A DNA stretch of 64,000 nt, taken from NCBI GenBank assembly GCA_938002255.1, contig CALLAL010000007.1:16751-80750 (forward strand), in the 5' to 3' direction. Shown one piece after another: positions 16,997-24,970 of this stretch. This stretch comes from an uncultured bacterium. GTDB taxonomy: Bacteria > Desulfobacterota > BSN033 > UBA1163. Each line of letters begins with the position of its first letter. Position 1 is the stretch's first letter. Under the pieces are notes generated by a model. It made no database searches, had not been told where the DNA came from, and was given only the letters and a program-made list of their open reading frames with translations. A program made the translations under genes and the position numbers.

Positions 16997-18139
16997 TTAA
17001 TCATACTGTTTCAGATACCTCTCGAGCCGATTCATTCCTTCCATGAGGTTCTCCATGGAGTTGGCATAACAGAAACGCAGGTACCCTTCCGCATTTGTCC
17101 CGAAATCGATCCCCGGTGCCACCCCAACCTTTGCTCTCTGAAGGATATCAAAAGCCAGTCGATAAGAATCCTTTGAAAACCTCTTGGCATTGGCGAGCAC
17201 ATAAAAAGCACCTGTGGGTTCTACTGTGATTCCAAATCCCAATTCTTTCAACCTGGGAACCAGGAAGCGCCTGCGCTGATCATAGGTCTCCCGCATCTTT
17301 CGAACATCCTTCTCCGCTTCTTTCAGCCCCGCAAGGGCTGCCCACTGGGAAAAAGAACTGGCAGAGATAAAGAGGTTCTGTTGGATCTTCTGCATGGGCC
17401 TCATGAATTCCCTGGGGGCAATCAGATAACCCAACCTCCACCCCGTCATGGCGTAAAGCTTTGAAAAGCCATTGATGACAAAGGCCCGATCGGTAAACTC
17501 CAGAATAGAATGTTCCTCACCTTCATAGACGAGGCCGTGGTAGATTTCATCGGAGATGATATAGGGAAAAAACTCTGCGATCTTCTTCATCCTCTCCGCG
17601 GAAATGACATTTCCGGTTGGATTGGAAGGAGAATTGATCATAATGCCTTTGACCCTTGGACTCAGTTTCTCTTCAATCATGTTGGGAAGATATTGAAATC
17701 CTTCCTCCTCAAGCACCTCAACAAATACGGGCTCCCCATCTACAAACCGGATGATATTGGGATAGCATGGGTAATAGGGGTTGGAGAGGATTACTTCGTC
17801 TCCTCTGTCAAGTAAGGCTGAAAAGAGAAGGACCATGGCCGGAGAAGTTCCCGAGGTGACCAAGATCTGATCTGGAGAAATTTGAACACCATATTTCTTC
17901 CAGTAATCCTCAGCAATGGCTTCTCTTAACTCCAAGAGGCCCATGCTATGGGTGTAATGGGTCTTTCCCTCACAGATCGCCCGATACCCTGCCTCATTGA
18001 TACACTCTGGGGTATCGAAGTCGGGCTCTCCCACTTCAAGGTGGATGATATGCTCTCCCTGTCTCTCAAGCTCCTGGGCTTTTTCAAGAACATCCATTAC
18101 AATGAATGGCGGAATCTCTTTGGCTTTTTTAGAAATCAT
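16997..18139 (-). CDS. PLP-dependent class I/II aminotransferase
   Basis: A 380-residue fold-type I aminotransferase. The PLP lysine is in VINGFSKLYAMTGWRLGYL, PLP contacts are in SNPYYPCYPN, and NSPSNPTGNVI plus DEIYHGLVY are the usual Asn and Asp-x-x-Tyr contacts. The C-terminal Arg motif is LRFCYAN. It belongs to the AspC/AlaT-like subgroup; the amino-acid substrate is not determinable. It lies 16 nt downstream of the SAM hydrolase gene and is probably transcribed with mtnA. An aminotransferase can close methionine salvage by transaminating 2-keto-4-methylthiobutyrate, a role worth considering here but not shown. Confidence 0.9.
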   Translation of the reverse strand: MISKKAKEIPPFIVMDVLEKAQELERQGEHIIHLEVGEPDFDTPECINEAGYRAICEGKTHYTHSMGLLELREAIAEDYWKKYGVQISPDQILVTSGTSPAMVLLFSALLDRGDEVILSNPYYPCYPNIIRFVDGEPVFVEVLEEEGFQYLPNMIEEKLSPRVKGIMINSPSNPTGNVISAERMKKIAEFFPYIISDEIYHGLVYEGEEHSILEFTDRAFVINGFSKLYAMTGWRLGYLIAPREFMRPMQKIQQNLFISASSFSQWAALAGLKEAEKDVRKMRETYDQRRRFLVPRLKELGFGITVEPTGAFYVLANAKRFSKDSYRLAFDILQRAKVGVAPGIDFGTNAEGYLRFCYANSMENLMEGMNRLERYLKQYD

Positions 18140-18155
18140 GGGTCCCCCCGTAATG

Positions 18156-19022
18156 TCATCCTGAAGGTTGTGTCACCTTCTTGTTTTTGTCTCTTTCTTC
18201 TTGGGTTTTTCCTCTGTTGTCCCTCCTCTTCTCAATGAACACCTTATCACCTTTCTTCATCTGTAATCTCTTTTGCGCATTGCCCTCCTGAACGGCGATT
18301 TCCAGAAATCCCCAACTCCCGAAGAGGGCAATCGGATCTCCTTTTATTCCTTCCCAGTATCCTTTAGATAGCGTTGAGATGATCCCTTTTTTTACTCTAA
18401 TTTGAAAGGGTCTTCCCTGATGAAACTGTGACAATGTCATCCGGTCGATATTGGTGATGAGGTTTCCAAAGGCATCCACATGAATCACCTCGCCGGTCAG
18501 ATGTTCTCTTTTAATGATGGGATCTGGAAGTTTCAGAGTCTTATAGGAGTCCATTCTTCTCCCGAAGGCCTCTGGCGGTATCCCTAAGGTCAAATGGCCT
18601 GCCACTGGAGCAAAGATATCCCTTCCATGAAAAGTAGAACTGATTTCAGGAAGGAAGAAACGCCTTTCAGTTAAAACATAGGCAGACTTCATTCTCTCTT
18701 CACGAAGGGCCAGACTGAATATTCCATTATCTGGGCCAATAAAGAAAAATTTTTCTGTCACAATGAGAATGGGATTTCTTGCCCCCCCCACTTCTGGATC
18801 CACCACCGCCAGATGGATCGTTCCTCTGGGAAAGTAGGAGAAAGAATGGGCAAGGATGATAGCTCCCTCTGTAATATCTTGAGGATGAATCTGGTGGGTG
18901 ATGTCCACCACCTGGCAATCAGGATTGATGTTTAGGATGACCCCTTTCATCGAAGCCACATAAGGATCTTTGATTCCAAAATCGGTGAGGAGTGTGATGA
19001 TGGGGGATCTTAATGGCTTCAT
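18156..19022 (-). CDS. SAM hydroxide adenosyltransferase / SAM hydrolase (DUF62)
   Basis: A 288-residue member of the fluorinase-like DUF62 family, which hydrolyses S-adenosylmethionine to adenosine and methionine. The start (ITLLTDFGIKDPYVASMKGVI) carries the family's Asp. VVDPEVGG, FFIGPDNGIFS and the C-terminal domain around HVDAFGNLITNID are conserved. The C-terminal ~25 residues are strongly basic. The ATG overlaps the mtnA stop by 4 nt, an arrangement implying coupled expression with methylthioribose-1-phosphate isomerase and linking SAM turnover to salvage. Confidence 0.9.
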   Translation of the reverse strand: MKPLRSPIITLLTDFGIKDPYVASMKGVILNINPDCQVVDITHQIHPQDITEGAIILAHSFSYFPRGTIHLAVVDPEVGGARNPILIVTEKFFFIGPDNGIFSLALREERMKSAYVLTERRFFLPEISSTFHGRDIFAPVAGHLTLGIPPEAFGRRMDSYKTLKLPDPIIKREHLTGEVIHVDAFGNLITNIDRMTLSQFHQGRPFQIRVKKGIISTLSKGYWEGIKGDPIALFGSWGFLEIAVQEGNAQKRLQMKKGDKVFIEKRRDNRGKTQEERDKNKKVTQPSG

Positions 19023-20059
19023 GTCCTAAGGGTCTTTTTCAAGTTCTGGATGAAGGGCTTCCTGATGATTCCCTTTTCGGTGATCATGGCTTCGATGAGA
19101 GATGAAGGAGTGACATCAAAAGCAGGATTGTAAGTTTGAATCCCTGAAGGCGTGATTCGTTTCCCCTGGAGATGGGTGACCTCTTGCGGCGCTCTCTCTT
19201 CGATGGGGATCTCTTTCCCGGAGGGGAGGCTAAAGTCTATGGTTGAGAGCGGAGCCGCCACATAGAAGGGGAGGTGATGATAGTTTGCAAGGATAGCGAG
19301 GCTGTAGGTTCCAATCTTATTGGCCGTGTCCCCATTTCGGGCAATTCTATCGGCACCCACCAGAACGAGATTGATCTTTCCCTCCTTCATGAGCAATCCG
19401 GCCATACTGTCCGTAATAACCGTGCAGGGGATCTTTTCCTGAACCAGTTCCCAAGCAGTTAATCTTGCTCCTTGCAGCAAGGGACGGGTCTCATCGACAT
19501 AGACATGGAATCGCTTTCCTTCCGCCCAGGCGGCACGGATGACTCCCAGAGCCGTTCCATACCCTGCCGTGGCCAGAGCCCCCGCATTGCAATGGGTTAG
19601 CACTCTGTTGCCATGCTGGATGAAGATCTTTCCGTGTTCTCCGATGTTTTGATTCACTTCCAGATCTTCCCTGAAGATAGCCAGAGCTTCTTTTTCTAAT
19701 CTCGTCTTCAAAAGAGAGACATCTTGAAGGCTGGTTTCAGTAAGGATCTTCCTCATCCGTCCGATTGCCCAGAAGAGGTTGACGGCAGTGGGACGGGTCT
19801 GTTCCATTTGATGACAGACCTTTTCGATCTTCTGTTTAAAAATACTTGGATGATCGGTTCGTAGCCTCTTAGCTGCCAGTGAAATGCCCATGGCCGCAGC
19901 CACACCAATGGCTGGAGCACCCCGTATCGCCATCTCTTTGATGGCAGTGGCTACGGAAGGGGCATCCCTGCAATCGAGATAACGGATGGTGCCTGGGAGC
20001 TTCCTCTGGTCAAGGATCCTGACGGAGTCGCCTTTCCATTCAATCGTTTTGAATTTCAT
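19019..20059 (-). CDS. mtnA: Methylthioribose-1-phosphate isomerase
   Basis: A 346-residue aldose-ketose isomerase of methionine salvage. It converts 5-methylthioribose-1-phosphate to methylthioribulose-1-phosphate; some relatives act on 5-deoxyribose-1-phosphate. Signatures are AIRGAPAIGVAAA, the catalytic cysteine in VLTHCNAGALATAGYGT, VDETRPLLQGARLTAWEL and the catalytic Asp in VGADRIARNGDTANKIGTY. It is the first gene of a three-gene run with the SAM hydrolase and an aminotransferase; other mtn genes are not in the window. Confidence 0.93.
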   Translation of the reverse strand: MKFKTIEWKGDSVRILDQRKLPGTIRYLDCRDAPSVATAIKEMAIRGAPAIGVAAAMGISLAAKRLRTDHPSIFKQKIEKVCHQMEQTRPTAVNLFWAIGRMRKILTETSLQDVSLLKTRLEKEALAIFREDLEVNQNIGEHGKIFIQHGNRVLTHCNAGALATAGYGTALGVIRAAWAEGKRFHVYVDETRPLLQGARLTAWELVQEKIPCTVITDSMAGLLMKEGKINLVLVGADRIARNGDTANKIGTYSLAILANYHHLPFYVAAPLSTIDFSLPSGKEIPIEERAPQEVTHLQGKRITPSGIQTYNPAFDVTPSSLIEAMITEKGIIRKPFIQNLKKTLRT

Positions 20060-20073
20060 AAAATATAGGGGCC

Positions 20074-20177
20074 GAGGGGTCGAGGGACCAAGAGTTCGAG
20101 CCTCAGGGTGTTATCGCTTATGGAATCATTTTAAAACAGGTCACTTGAACCCACGACTCTTGATTCCTCGTCCCCTC
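20074..20177. repeat. Imperfect intergenic inverted repeat between gatB and mtnA
   Basis: The left arm GAGGGGTCGAGGGACCAAGA corresponds to the reverse complement of the right arm TCTTGATTCCTCGTCCCCTC with a few mismatches. About 65 nt lie between the arms. The arms resemble those near 28.9 and 39.9 kb. Could be a transcript-end structure or a decayed repeat. Confidence 0.5.
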
Positions 20178-20181
20178 TTGT

Positions 20182-21621
20182 CTATCCTTTCAACTTCTTC
20201 CTTAGCAGTTCGTTGACCAGTTTCGGATTGGCTTTCCCTTTGGTCTGTTTCATCACTTCACCGACAAGGAATCCGAAGACTTTTTCTTTTCCCCTTTGAT
20301 AATCTTCAACCAGTTTCGGATTGGCCTGAATCACCTTTTTAATCGCACCTTCGATCTCTCCGGTATCCAGGATCTGGATCCACCCCTTCTCCTGAACGAT
20401 CTTCTCTGGCAGATCTCCGGTCCGGTACATCTCTTCAAAAACATCCTTTGCAAGCTTTCCACTGATGGTTCCATCCTTCATCATGGAAAGCATGCCTGCA
20501 AGATGTTGGGGTGTAACCGGACATTGATCCACCTCCCGTTCATCCTTCTTTAATTCCCTGAGAAGATCACCCATCATCCAGTTGCTCACAGTTTTGGGAT
20601 CGGGAAAGAGACGGACGCATGATTCAAAATAGTTGGCCATCGCTTTCGTGGAGGTCAATATTTCAGCATCATATTCCGGAAGCCGATACTCCTGGATAAA
20701 CCTCTCTTTTTTTCGGTCAGGGAGCTCCGGAAGGCTTTGGCGAATCTCCTCAATCCAATCCTCACCCACTTTCAGGGGAACGAGGTCCGGATCAGGAAAA
20801 TAGCGGTAGTCATGAGCCTCTTCTTTTCCTCTCATGGAGAGAGTGATGTTCTGAGAAGCATCCCAGAGTCTTGTCTCCTGAATGATCGCTTCCCCTTCTT
20901 CTAACACCCGGATCTGGCGTTTGATCTCATACTCCAGTGCCTTTTCCACATGGCGGAAGGAATTCATATTCTTCAGTTCGGTCCTCGTCCCAAATTGGGT
21001 TTCTCCTTTTGGCCTCACCGAAACGTTGGCATCGCATCGAAAAGTCCCTTTCTCCATGTCCCCTGTACAGACCTCCAGATATTGAAGGATGGCACGGAGT
21101 CTTCGCAGGTATTCCCCTGCTTCCTGAGGCGATCGAAGATCAGGCCCGCTCACAATCTCAACTAAAGGAACGCCTGTGCGGTTGAAATCGACATAACTGA
21201 ATCGTGCAGTCTCCGGTGTTTCTCCATGCTTCAACTTCCCTGCATCTTCTTCCATATGAATCCGAATGATGCCAATTCGCTTCTTCATTCCCTGAATGGT
21301 AATCTCTATAAAACCATCTTCTGCTAAAGGATATTCATACATCGAGATCTGATATCCTTTAGGAAGATCTGGATAGAAATAATTCTTTCGAGCAAAGACG
21401 CTATAGGACGTAATTCGACAATGTGTCGCCAACCCTATCTTAATGGCAAATTCAACGGCTTTTCGGTTCAGAACAGGAAGGGAACCGGGTTGACCTGTGC
21501 AGACCGGACAGGTCTGGGTATTGGGCTCTTCTCCAAAAGTTGTGGAACATCCACAAAAGATTTTCGAGCATGTTAAAAGCTGGGCATGGACCTCCAGGCC
21601 GATAACCGGTTCGTATTCCAT
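20182..21621 (-). CDS. gatB: Asp/Glu-tRNA amidotransferase subunit B
   Basis: A 479-residue GatB; with GatA and GatC it converts Glu-tRNA(Gln) or Asp-tRNA(Asn) to the amide forms. It begins [15 protein letters not shown]. The zinc cysteines are in [11 protein letters not shown] and [10 protein letters not shown], the kinase core has [15 protein letters not shown], and the C-terminal YqeY-like tail (from about 400) has [12 protein letters not shown] and [19 protein letters not shown] before the ATG at 21621 fixes the start. gatA and gatC are not in the window, so the complex is encoded at split loci. Confidence 0.95.
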   Translation of the reverse strand: MEYEPVIGLEVHAQLLTCSKIFCGCSTTFGEEPNTQTCPVCTGQPGSLPVLNRKAVEFAIKIGLATHCRITSYSVFARKNYFYPDLPKGYQISMYEYPLAEDGFIEITIQGMKKRIGIIRIHMEEDAGKLKHGETPETARFSYVDFNRTGVPLVEIVSGPDLRSPQEAGEYLRRLRAILQYLEVCTGDMEKGTFRCDANVSVRPKGETQFGTRTELKNMNSFRHVEKALEYEIKRQIRVLEEGEAIIQETRLWDASQNITLSMRGKEEAHDYRYFPDPDLVPLKVGEDWIEEIRQSLPELPDRKKERFIQEYRLPEYDAEILTSTKAMANYFESCVRLFPDPKTVSNWMMGDLLRELKKDEREVDQCPVTPQHLAGMLSMMKDGTISGKLAKDVFEEMYRTGDLPEKIVQEKGWIQILDTGEIEGAIKKVIQANPKLVEDYQRGKEKVFGFLVGEVMKQTKGKANPKLVNELLRKKLKG

Positions 21622-21651
21622 GGTACTCCCCTCGGATAAAATTTCTCTAAA

Positions 21652-21678
21652 ATTATAACAAAGGCCAGTCCTTGTCAA
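21652..21678 (-). promoter_or_regulatory. gatB promoter
   Basis: On the minus strand a consensus TTGACA and a consensus TATAAT stand 15 nt apart, a short spacer. Transcription would start near 21645. Confidence 0.6.
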
Positions 21679-21716
21679 ATTTCAGATTTGACAAACAGAT
21701 GGGATTCCTTTACCCT
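21672..21716 (+). promoter_or_regulatory. Divergent promoter: palindrome and leaderless start of the LPS-kinase-like gene
   Basis: The palindrome TTGTCAAAT-TTCAG-ATTTGACAA (21672-21694) contains both back-to-back -35 boxes. The rightward promoter is TTGACA at 21688, 17 nt, TACCCT at 21711. Its predicted start falls within a base or two of the ATG at 21724, so the message would be leaderless or nearly so. Confidence 0.5.
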
Positions 21717-21723
21717 AAACCCG

Positions 21724-22584
21724 ATGTTTAGAAAGATTTCGATCCCTTCTTCTTACACGCTGATCCAACAGCAGAAAACCTATCTTCTTCTTCACAACGA
21801 TTTTAAGGATAGCCTCATCCGCCAGGGAATCGAAGATCTTCCTACGTTTTTCAAAACCCACCTTCAAACCGCCCAGTATTTACAGGGGAGAACCCCTCAC
21901 CCCGTCGTTCCCCTTGAAGACGGAAGGCGAATGGTCATCCGAAAATATTCCCATGGCGGGCTGTTTCGATTTCTAAGCAGAGATCTCTTTCTTTCAGGGA
22001 CAAGATCGATAAAGGAGCTTACCCTGACAGAAGAAATCAGATCATCTGGCATCCCAACTGTTCAACCGATAGGAGCCATTCACCTGAGGGTGTATGGGCC
22101 TCTGTATCGGGCTTTCCTCTTCACACTGGAAATGTCCTCGGCAAAAAACCTGATCCAGTACTTTCATGAAATGGAATCTTCTGCATCTCCTGAAAAACTC
22201 TTCCACAAACGGAACATGATCCGGAATGCAGGTTTTCTTCTCCGGCAATTCCATCAAAAGGGCTTCTACCACGGGGATTTACAGTTGAAAAACCTTTTGG
22301 TTCTTGGGAATCAAGTTCTTATCATCGATTTTGATCGATCTTATCACAAGACTTCTCTCTCCACTTCTGAAAGGACAAAAAACCTTCTTCGCCTCTACCG
22401 CTCTGCTGAGAAATGGAGACACTTCGGACTTCCCGTCACACGAACAGATTCCCTGCGTTTCCTCAAGGCTTATGCTGGAGAAGATCGAAAGATTTTAAAG
22501 GCGGTCCGTAAAGCCCTTTGGACCTATTCCATTCGCCTATTTATTCATCGCATTGGCTGGAGTTTTCAGAAGAAAGTTGACTAA
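21724..22584 (+). CDS. Lipopolysaccharide kinase-like (Kdo kinase / InaA family) protein
   Basis: About 286 residues with a protein-kinase-like fold of the Kdo/WaaP family. The catalytic loop is FYHGDLQLKNLLV (catalytic Asp) and the metal-binding Asp is in VLIIDFDRSY. The N-lobe contains DGRRMVIRKYSHGGLFR with a plausible ATP lysine. Relatives phosphorylate Kdo or heptose in lipid A-core at the inner membrane, which fits a Gram-negative host. The ATG at 21724 is preferred; a TTG at 21688 extends the frame but forms part of the -35 box. No Shine-Dalgarno is visible. It faces the alpha/beta hydrolase gene. Confidence 0.75.
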   Translation: MFRKISIPSSYTLIQQQKTYLLLHNDFKDSLIRQGIEDLPTFFKTHLQTAQYLQGRTPHPVVPLEDGRRMVIRKYSHGGLFRFLSRDLFLSGTRSIKELTLTEEIRSSGIPTVQPIGAIHLRVYGPLYRAFLFTLEMSSAKNLIQYFHEMESSASPEKLFHKRNMIRNAGFLLRQFHQKGFYHGDLQLKNLLVLGNQVLIIDFDRSYHKTSLSTSERTKNLLRLYRSAEKWRHFGLPVTRTDSLRFLKAYAGEDRKILKAVRKALWTYSIRLFIHRIGWSFQKKVD

Positions 22585-22594
22585 AACGCCTTGA

Positions 22595-23230
22595 TCAAAA
22601 ACTGGATCTGAAAAACTGCCGAAGAGGCTGCACAAGAAGATGGGTTTGATAGGAGTAGAAGTGGTCAGCTCCTTGAATCAAAGATAAGGATTTGGGTTCT
22701 TTTAGCTTTTGGTACCAGTCTTTTAATCGCATAGCGGGGCACCATTCATCCCGATCTCCCACAATAATCCATTTTTCTCCCGAGTAATCCTTCATAAAAT
22801 CGAAATCGTAGATTTCCAAGGGTGGGGAGATCGCTACAACCCCCTTGATTCGATGAGTTTTGATGGCCACAGGGATACCAGTCCACGCCCCAAAAGAGTA
22901 ACCCATCAGAAGAAGAGGGATTTTTAAATCCTTTAGGTTCTCATGGAGAAATTCAATGGCAGCTGAAACGTCCTCCTTCTCCCCTATGCCTTCACTGTAA
23001 CTCCCTCCACTCTTTCCCACCCCTCTGAAATTAAAGCGTAACGTGGAGAAACCCTCCTGCTGGGCTGTCTCCACAGCAATGTGGATAACACGGTTATACA
23101 TATCCCCACCGAATTGGGGGTGGGGATGGCAGAAAACCACTCCTCCTTTAACGGAAAGAGCCTCTTGATTGCTCAGGAGGCCCTCCAGTTGAATTCCTCC
23201 GGATGGAAAAAAGACTGACTTTTCGTTCAT
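22595..23230 (-). CDS. Alpha/beta hydrolase, dienelactone-hydrolase-like
   Basis: A 211-residue serine hydrolase. The nucleophile is the Ser in LLMGYSFGAWTG; the Asp is in IVGDRDEWCP and the His in GADHFYSY. VFCHPHPQFGGDMYN and FNFRGVGKSGG form the oxyanion and cap-entry loops of the small 'YqiA/KANL3-like' group. It is cytoplasmic; substrate unknown. Start ATG at 23230 (an in-frame TTG lies 9 nt upstream). It follows the exported-protein gene by 9 nt, so the two are probably one transcript. Confidence 0.85.
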   Translation of the reverse strand: MNEKSVFFPSGGIQLEGLLSNQEALSVKGGVVFCHPHPQFGGDMYNRVIHIAVETAQQEGFSTLRFNFRGVGKSGGSYSEGIGEKEDVSAAIEFLHENLKDLKIPLLLMGYSFGAWTGIPVAIKTHRIKGVVAISPPLEIYDFDFMKDYSGEKWIIVGDRDEWCPAMRLKDWYQKLKEPKSLSLIQGADHFYSYQTHLLVQPLRQFFRSSF

Positions 23231-23239
23231 AAAGGTCAA

Positions 23240-23620
23240 TTAAAGATCTTCTCTTCTTATTCTCTTTTTTGGTTGTTTCTCCCCAGACTCAATCTGAGCA
23301 TCAATCTTTTCTCTCAACCATTCCAGAAAACTTCTTAAAATTTCCAAAAACCGGACCTCAAACCGCGTCACATCTTCGCTCTCAATCCTCTGGTTAAGAT
23401 CCTTCAACCAACCATCCACTTTCACCCTTAACTGCTTCATCAACTGAATGTAATGGGAATCCTGCGTCTCTGCTTCAGTTGACTGAGCCCATGCCCTTCC
23501 GATGGGGGTCCTTTCTGTTCTATCGAATCCGATTGGATCGCCTATATGAAGAGAACTTAAAACCAATCCGAGGAAAACGATGAAAAGAAGCGGCGAAAGA
23601 CGAAGGGTCCTCTTTCCCAT
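23240..23620 (-). CDS. Exported hypothetical protein
   Basis: A 126-residue protein with no recognised domain. An N-terminal signal peptide (hydrophobic LLFIVFLGLVL, likely cleavage after GRAWA) is followed by a largely helical, charged segment with heptad-like spacing (LMKQLRVKVDGWLKDLNQRI) and a basic tail. AGAGAGG precedes the ATG at 23620; longer readings run into the tRNA gene. It is presumably periplasmic. It is adjacent to and co-oriented with the hydrolase gene. Confidence 0.65.
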   Translation of the reverse strand: MGKRTLRLSPLLFIVFLGLVLSSLHIGDPIGFDRTERTPIGRAWAQSTEAETQDSHYIQLMKQLRVKVDGWLKDLNQRIESEDVTRFEVRFLEILRSFLEWLREKIDAQIESGEKQPKKRIRREDL

Positions 23621-23654
23621 AACAAACCTCTCTTCATATGAGTTTACATGCAAG

Positions 23655-23731
23655 TGGTGGGCGATGCGGGAGTTGAACCCACGGCCTTTGGTTCCGGAGA
23701 CCAACGCTCTATCCAACTGAGCTAATCGCCC
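23655..23731 (-). tRNA. tRNA-Arg(CCG)
   Basis: A full cloverleaf can be drawn on the minus strand: acceptor GGGCGAT/ATCGCCC, D-arm GCTC/GAGC, anticodon stem TTGGT/ACCAA with loop CTCCGGA (anticodon CCG, reading CGG), and T-arm GTGGG/CCCGC with TTCAACT. The 3' CCA is encoded (ACCA, 23655-23658). It is charged by argS, which is also in this window. Confidence 0.95.
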
Positions 23732-23740
23732 ACTGCCATT

Positions 23741-23769
23741 TTTTTAACAAGTCTCATCAATGATGTCAA
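23741..23769 (-). promoter_or_regulatory. tRNA-Arg promoter
   Basis: TTGACA, 17 nt, TAAAAA on the minus strand, ending about 9 nt before the mature tRNA 5' end. Confidence 0.55.
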
Positions 23770-23877
23770 TCCTTATTTCCTTTCACTTTAATACACATCA
23801 TATCGAGTTTTCTCTAAAGGATAAAAACGAACAAATCGGGAATCACCCTTTTAGCTATGTCTATCCCATCTTTCGAA

Positions 23878-24119
23878 AATCTGTCGTAACCCCTCAGTTA
23901 AAGAAATAAAAAAGGGTTGGGAGGTTGCTTCGGAAAAACCTTGAAGCGAAACCTCTGTTCGTCAAAATGACCCAATCTGATTTAAAAAAGACCGATTCAA
24001 AGGGCAGGAGGGCCCGGATGAGGGTAACCTTTTATAACCGCTATTCAAGGTTTTGGAGGAGGAACGTTCCAACCCTTTTAAACCGAAAACACCCCATCAC
24101 TGAGGGGTTACAATCTGTC
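23878..24119 (+). mobile_element. IS66-type MITE, copy 2, with 8-bp target duplication
   Basis: The element is 23886-24111. Its ends GTAACCCCTCAGT and ACTGAGGGGTTAC are perfect inverted repeats of 13 bp. It is flanked by the direct repeat AATCTGTC at 23878-23885 and 24112-24119. No protein is encoded. Inner arms AAAAGGGTTGG (23910-23920) and CCAACCCTTTT (24069-24079) close a structured core. In that core the hairpin GCTTC/GAAGC exposes a loop (AACCTTGAA, 23937-23945, whose last bases also lie in the stem) complementary to TTCAAGGTT at 24044-24052. It lies between the tRNA-Arg gene and the first Liv cluster; the rest of this 468-nt gap holds their promoters. Confidence 0.9.
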
Positions 24120-24130
24120 AATTTTTTCTA

Positions 24131-24158
24131 TTGACATCCAATAATGGGATTTTATAGG
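24131..24158 (+). promoter_or_regulatory. Promoter of the first Liv cluster
   Basis: A consensus TTGACA, 16 nt, TATAGG. It begins 11 nt after the MITE target duplication. The predicted start near 24165 leaves about 35 nt of leader before the ATT start codon proposed at 24200. Confidence 0.6.
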
Positions 24159-24199
24159 ATGAAGGACGTGTAATTCCCACCTTTAAAAAGGATTGAACC

Positions 24200-24970
24200 A
24201 TTTCCGCTAAATTAAAAGTCAACAACATCTGGTTGAGTTTCGGGGGTCTCTCTGCTCTCTCTGGGGTAAGTTTTGAGGTTAAAGAGGCTGAGATGCTCGC
24301 CGTTATTGGCCCCAATGGGGCGGGAAAGACGAGTATTCTCAACTGCATTAATGGATTCTATCGCCCCCAAAAAGGTGAATTAGTCTTTGAAGGACAGAAT
24401 ATTTATCACCTCCCCCCCCACCGTATTGCCCGTCTTGGCATCGGCCGGACGTTCCAGAACATTGAGCTCTTTACCGGACTGACTGTGCTGGACAATTTGA
24501 TGGCCGCCAGACACATTCACTTAAAACGGGGAACTCTGGCAGGAGCCCTTTATTTTGGGCCGGCCCGGCGCGAGGAAATCCGTCATCGAGAGGTGATTGA
24601 AGATATCATTGATCTTCTTGAAATGGAACCTTATCGAAAGAAGGTCGTGGGACTCCTTCCTTATGGAGTCAGAAAGCGAGTGGAACTCGGAAGAGCCCTT
24701 GCCCTGGAACCAAAACTTCTTCTCCTTGATGAACCTATGGCCGGAATGAACCTCGAAGAGAAAGAAGATATGGCGCGGTTCATTATCGACATCCATGAAC
24801 TGAAAGGAATTCCAATCGTTTTAGTGGAACATGATATGGAAGTGGTGATGGATATCGCTGAAAGATTGGTCGTTCTTGATTTCGGAAAGAAAATTGCTGA
24901 AGGCACTCCAGAGGAGATCAAGAATAATCTCCTGGTGATCCGAGCCTATTTGGGAGAAGAGAGTGACTGA
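24200..24970 (+). CDS. livG: Branched-chain-type ABC transporter ATPase LivG, unusual ATT start
   Basis: About 256 residues; the ATPase of a Liv-type importer. Walker A GPNGAGKT, signature-equivalent LPYGVRKRVELGRAL and Walker B LLLLDEP are present, with the LivG-specific IGRTFQNIELF and the ending IRAYLGEE. No ATG begins the frame. Reading from an ATT at 24200 gives S-A-K-L-K-V-N-N-I-W before LSFGG, the normal first strand, and AAAGGA sits 7-8 nt before it. A TTG at 24233 would remove that strand. The ATT is either a rare start, as in infC, or a damaged ATG. It overlaps the ligase start by 8 nt. Confidence 0.85.
   Translation: MSAKLKVNNIWLSFGGLSALSGVSFEVKEAEMLAVIGPNGAGKTSILNCINGFYRPQKGELVFEGQNIYHLPPHRIARLGIGRTFQNIELFTGLTVLDNLMAARHIHLKRGTLAGALYFGPARREEIRHREVIEDIIDLLEMEPYRKKVVGLLPYGVRKRVELGRALALEPKLLLLDEPMAGMNLEEKEDMARFIIDIHELKGIPIVLVEHDMEVVMDIAERLVVLDFGKKIAEGTPEEIKNNLLVIRAYLGEESD

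Noticed and set aside
21688..21723. TTG at 21688 as the start of the LPS-kinase-like gene
   Set aside because: The TTG forms the -35 box TTGACA, no ribosome site precedes it, and the family-like sequence begins at the ATG at 21724.
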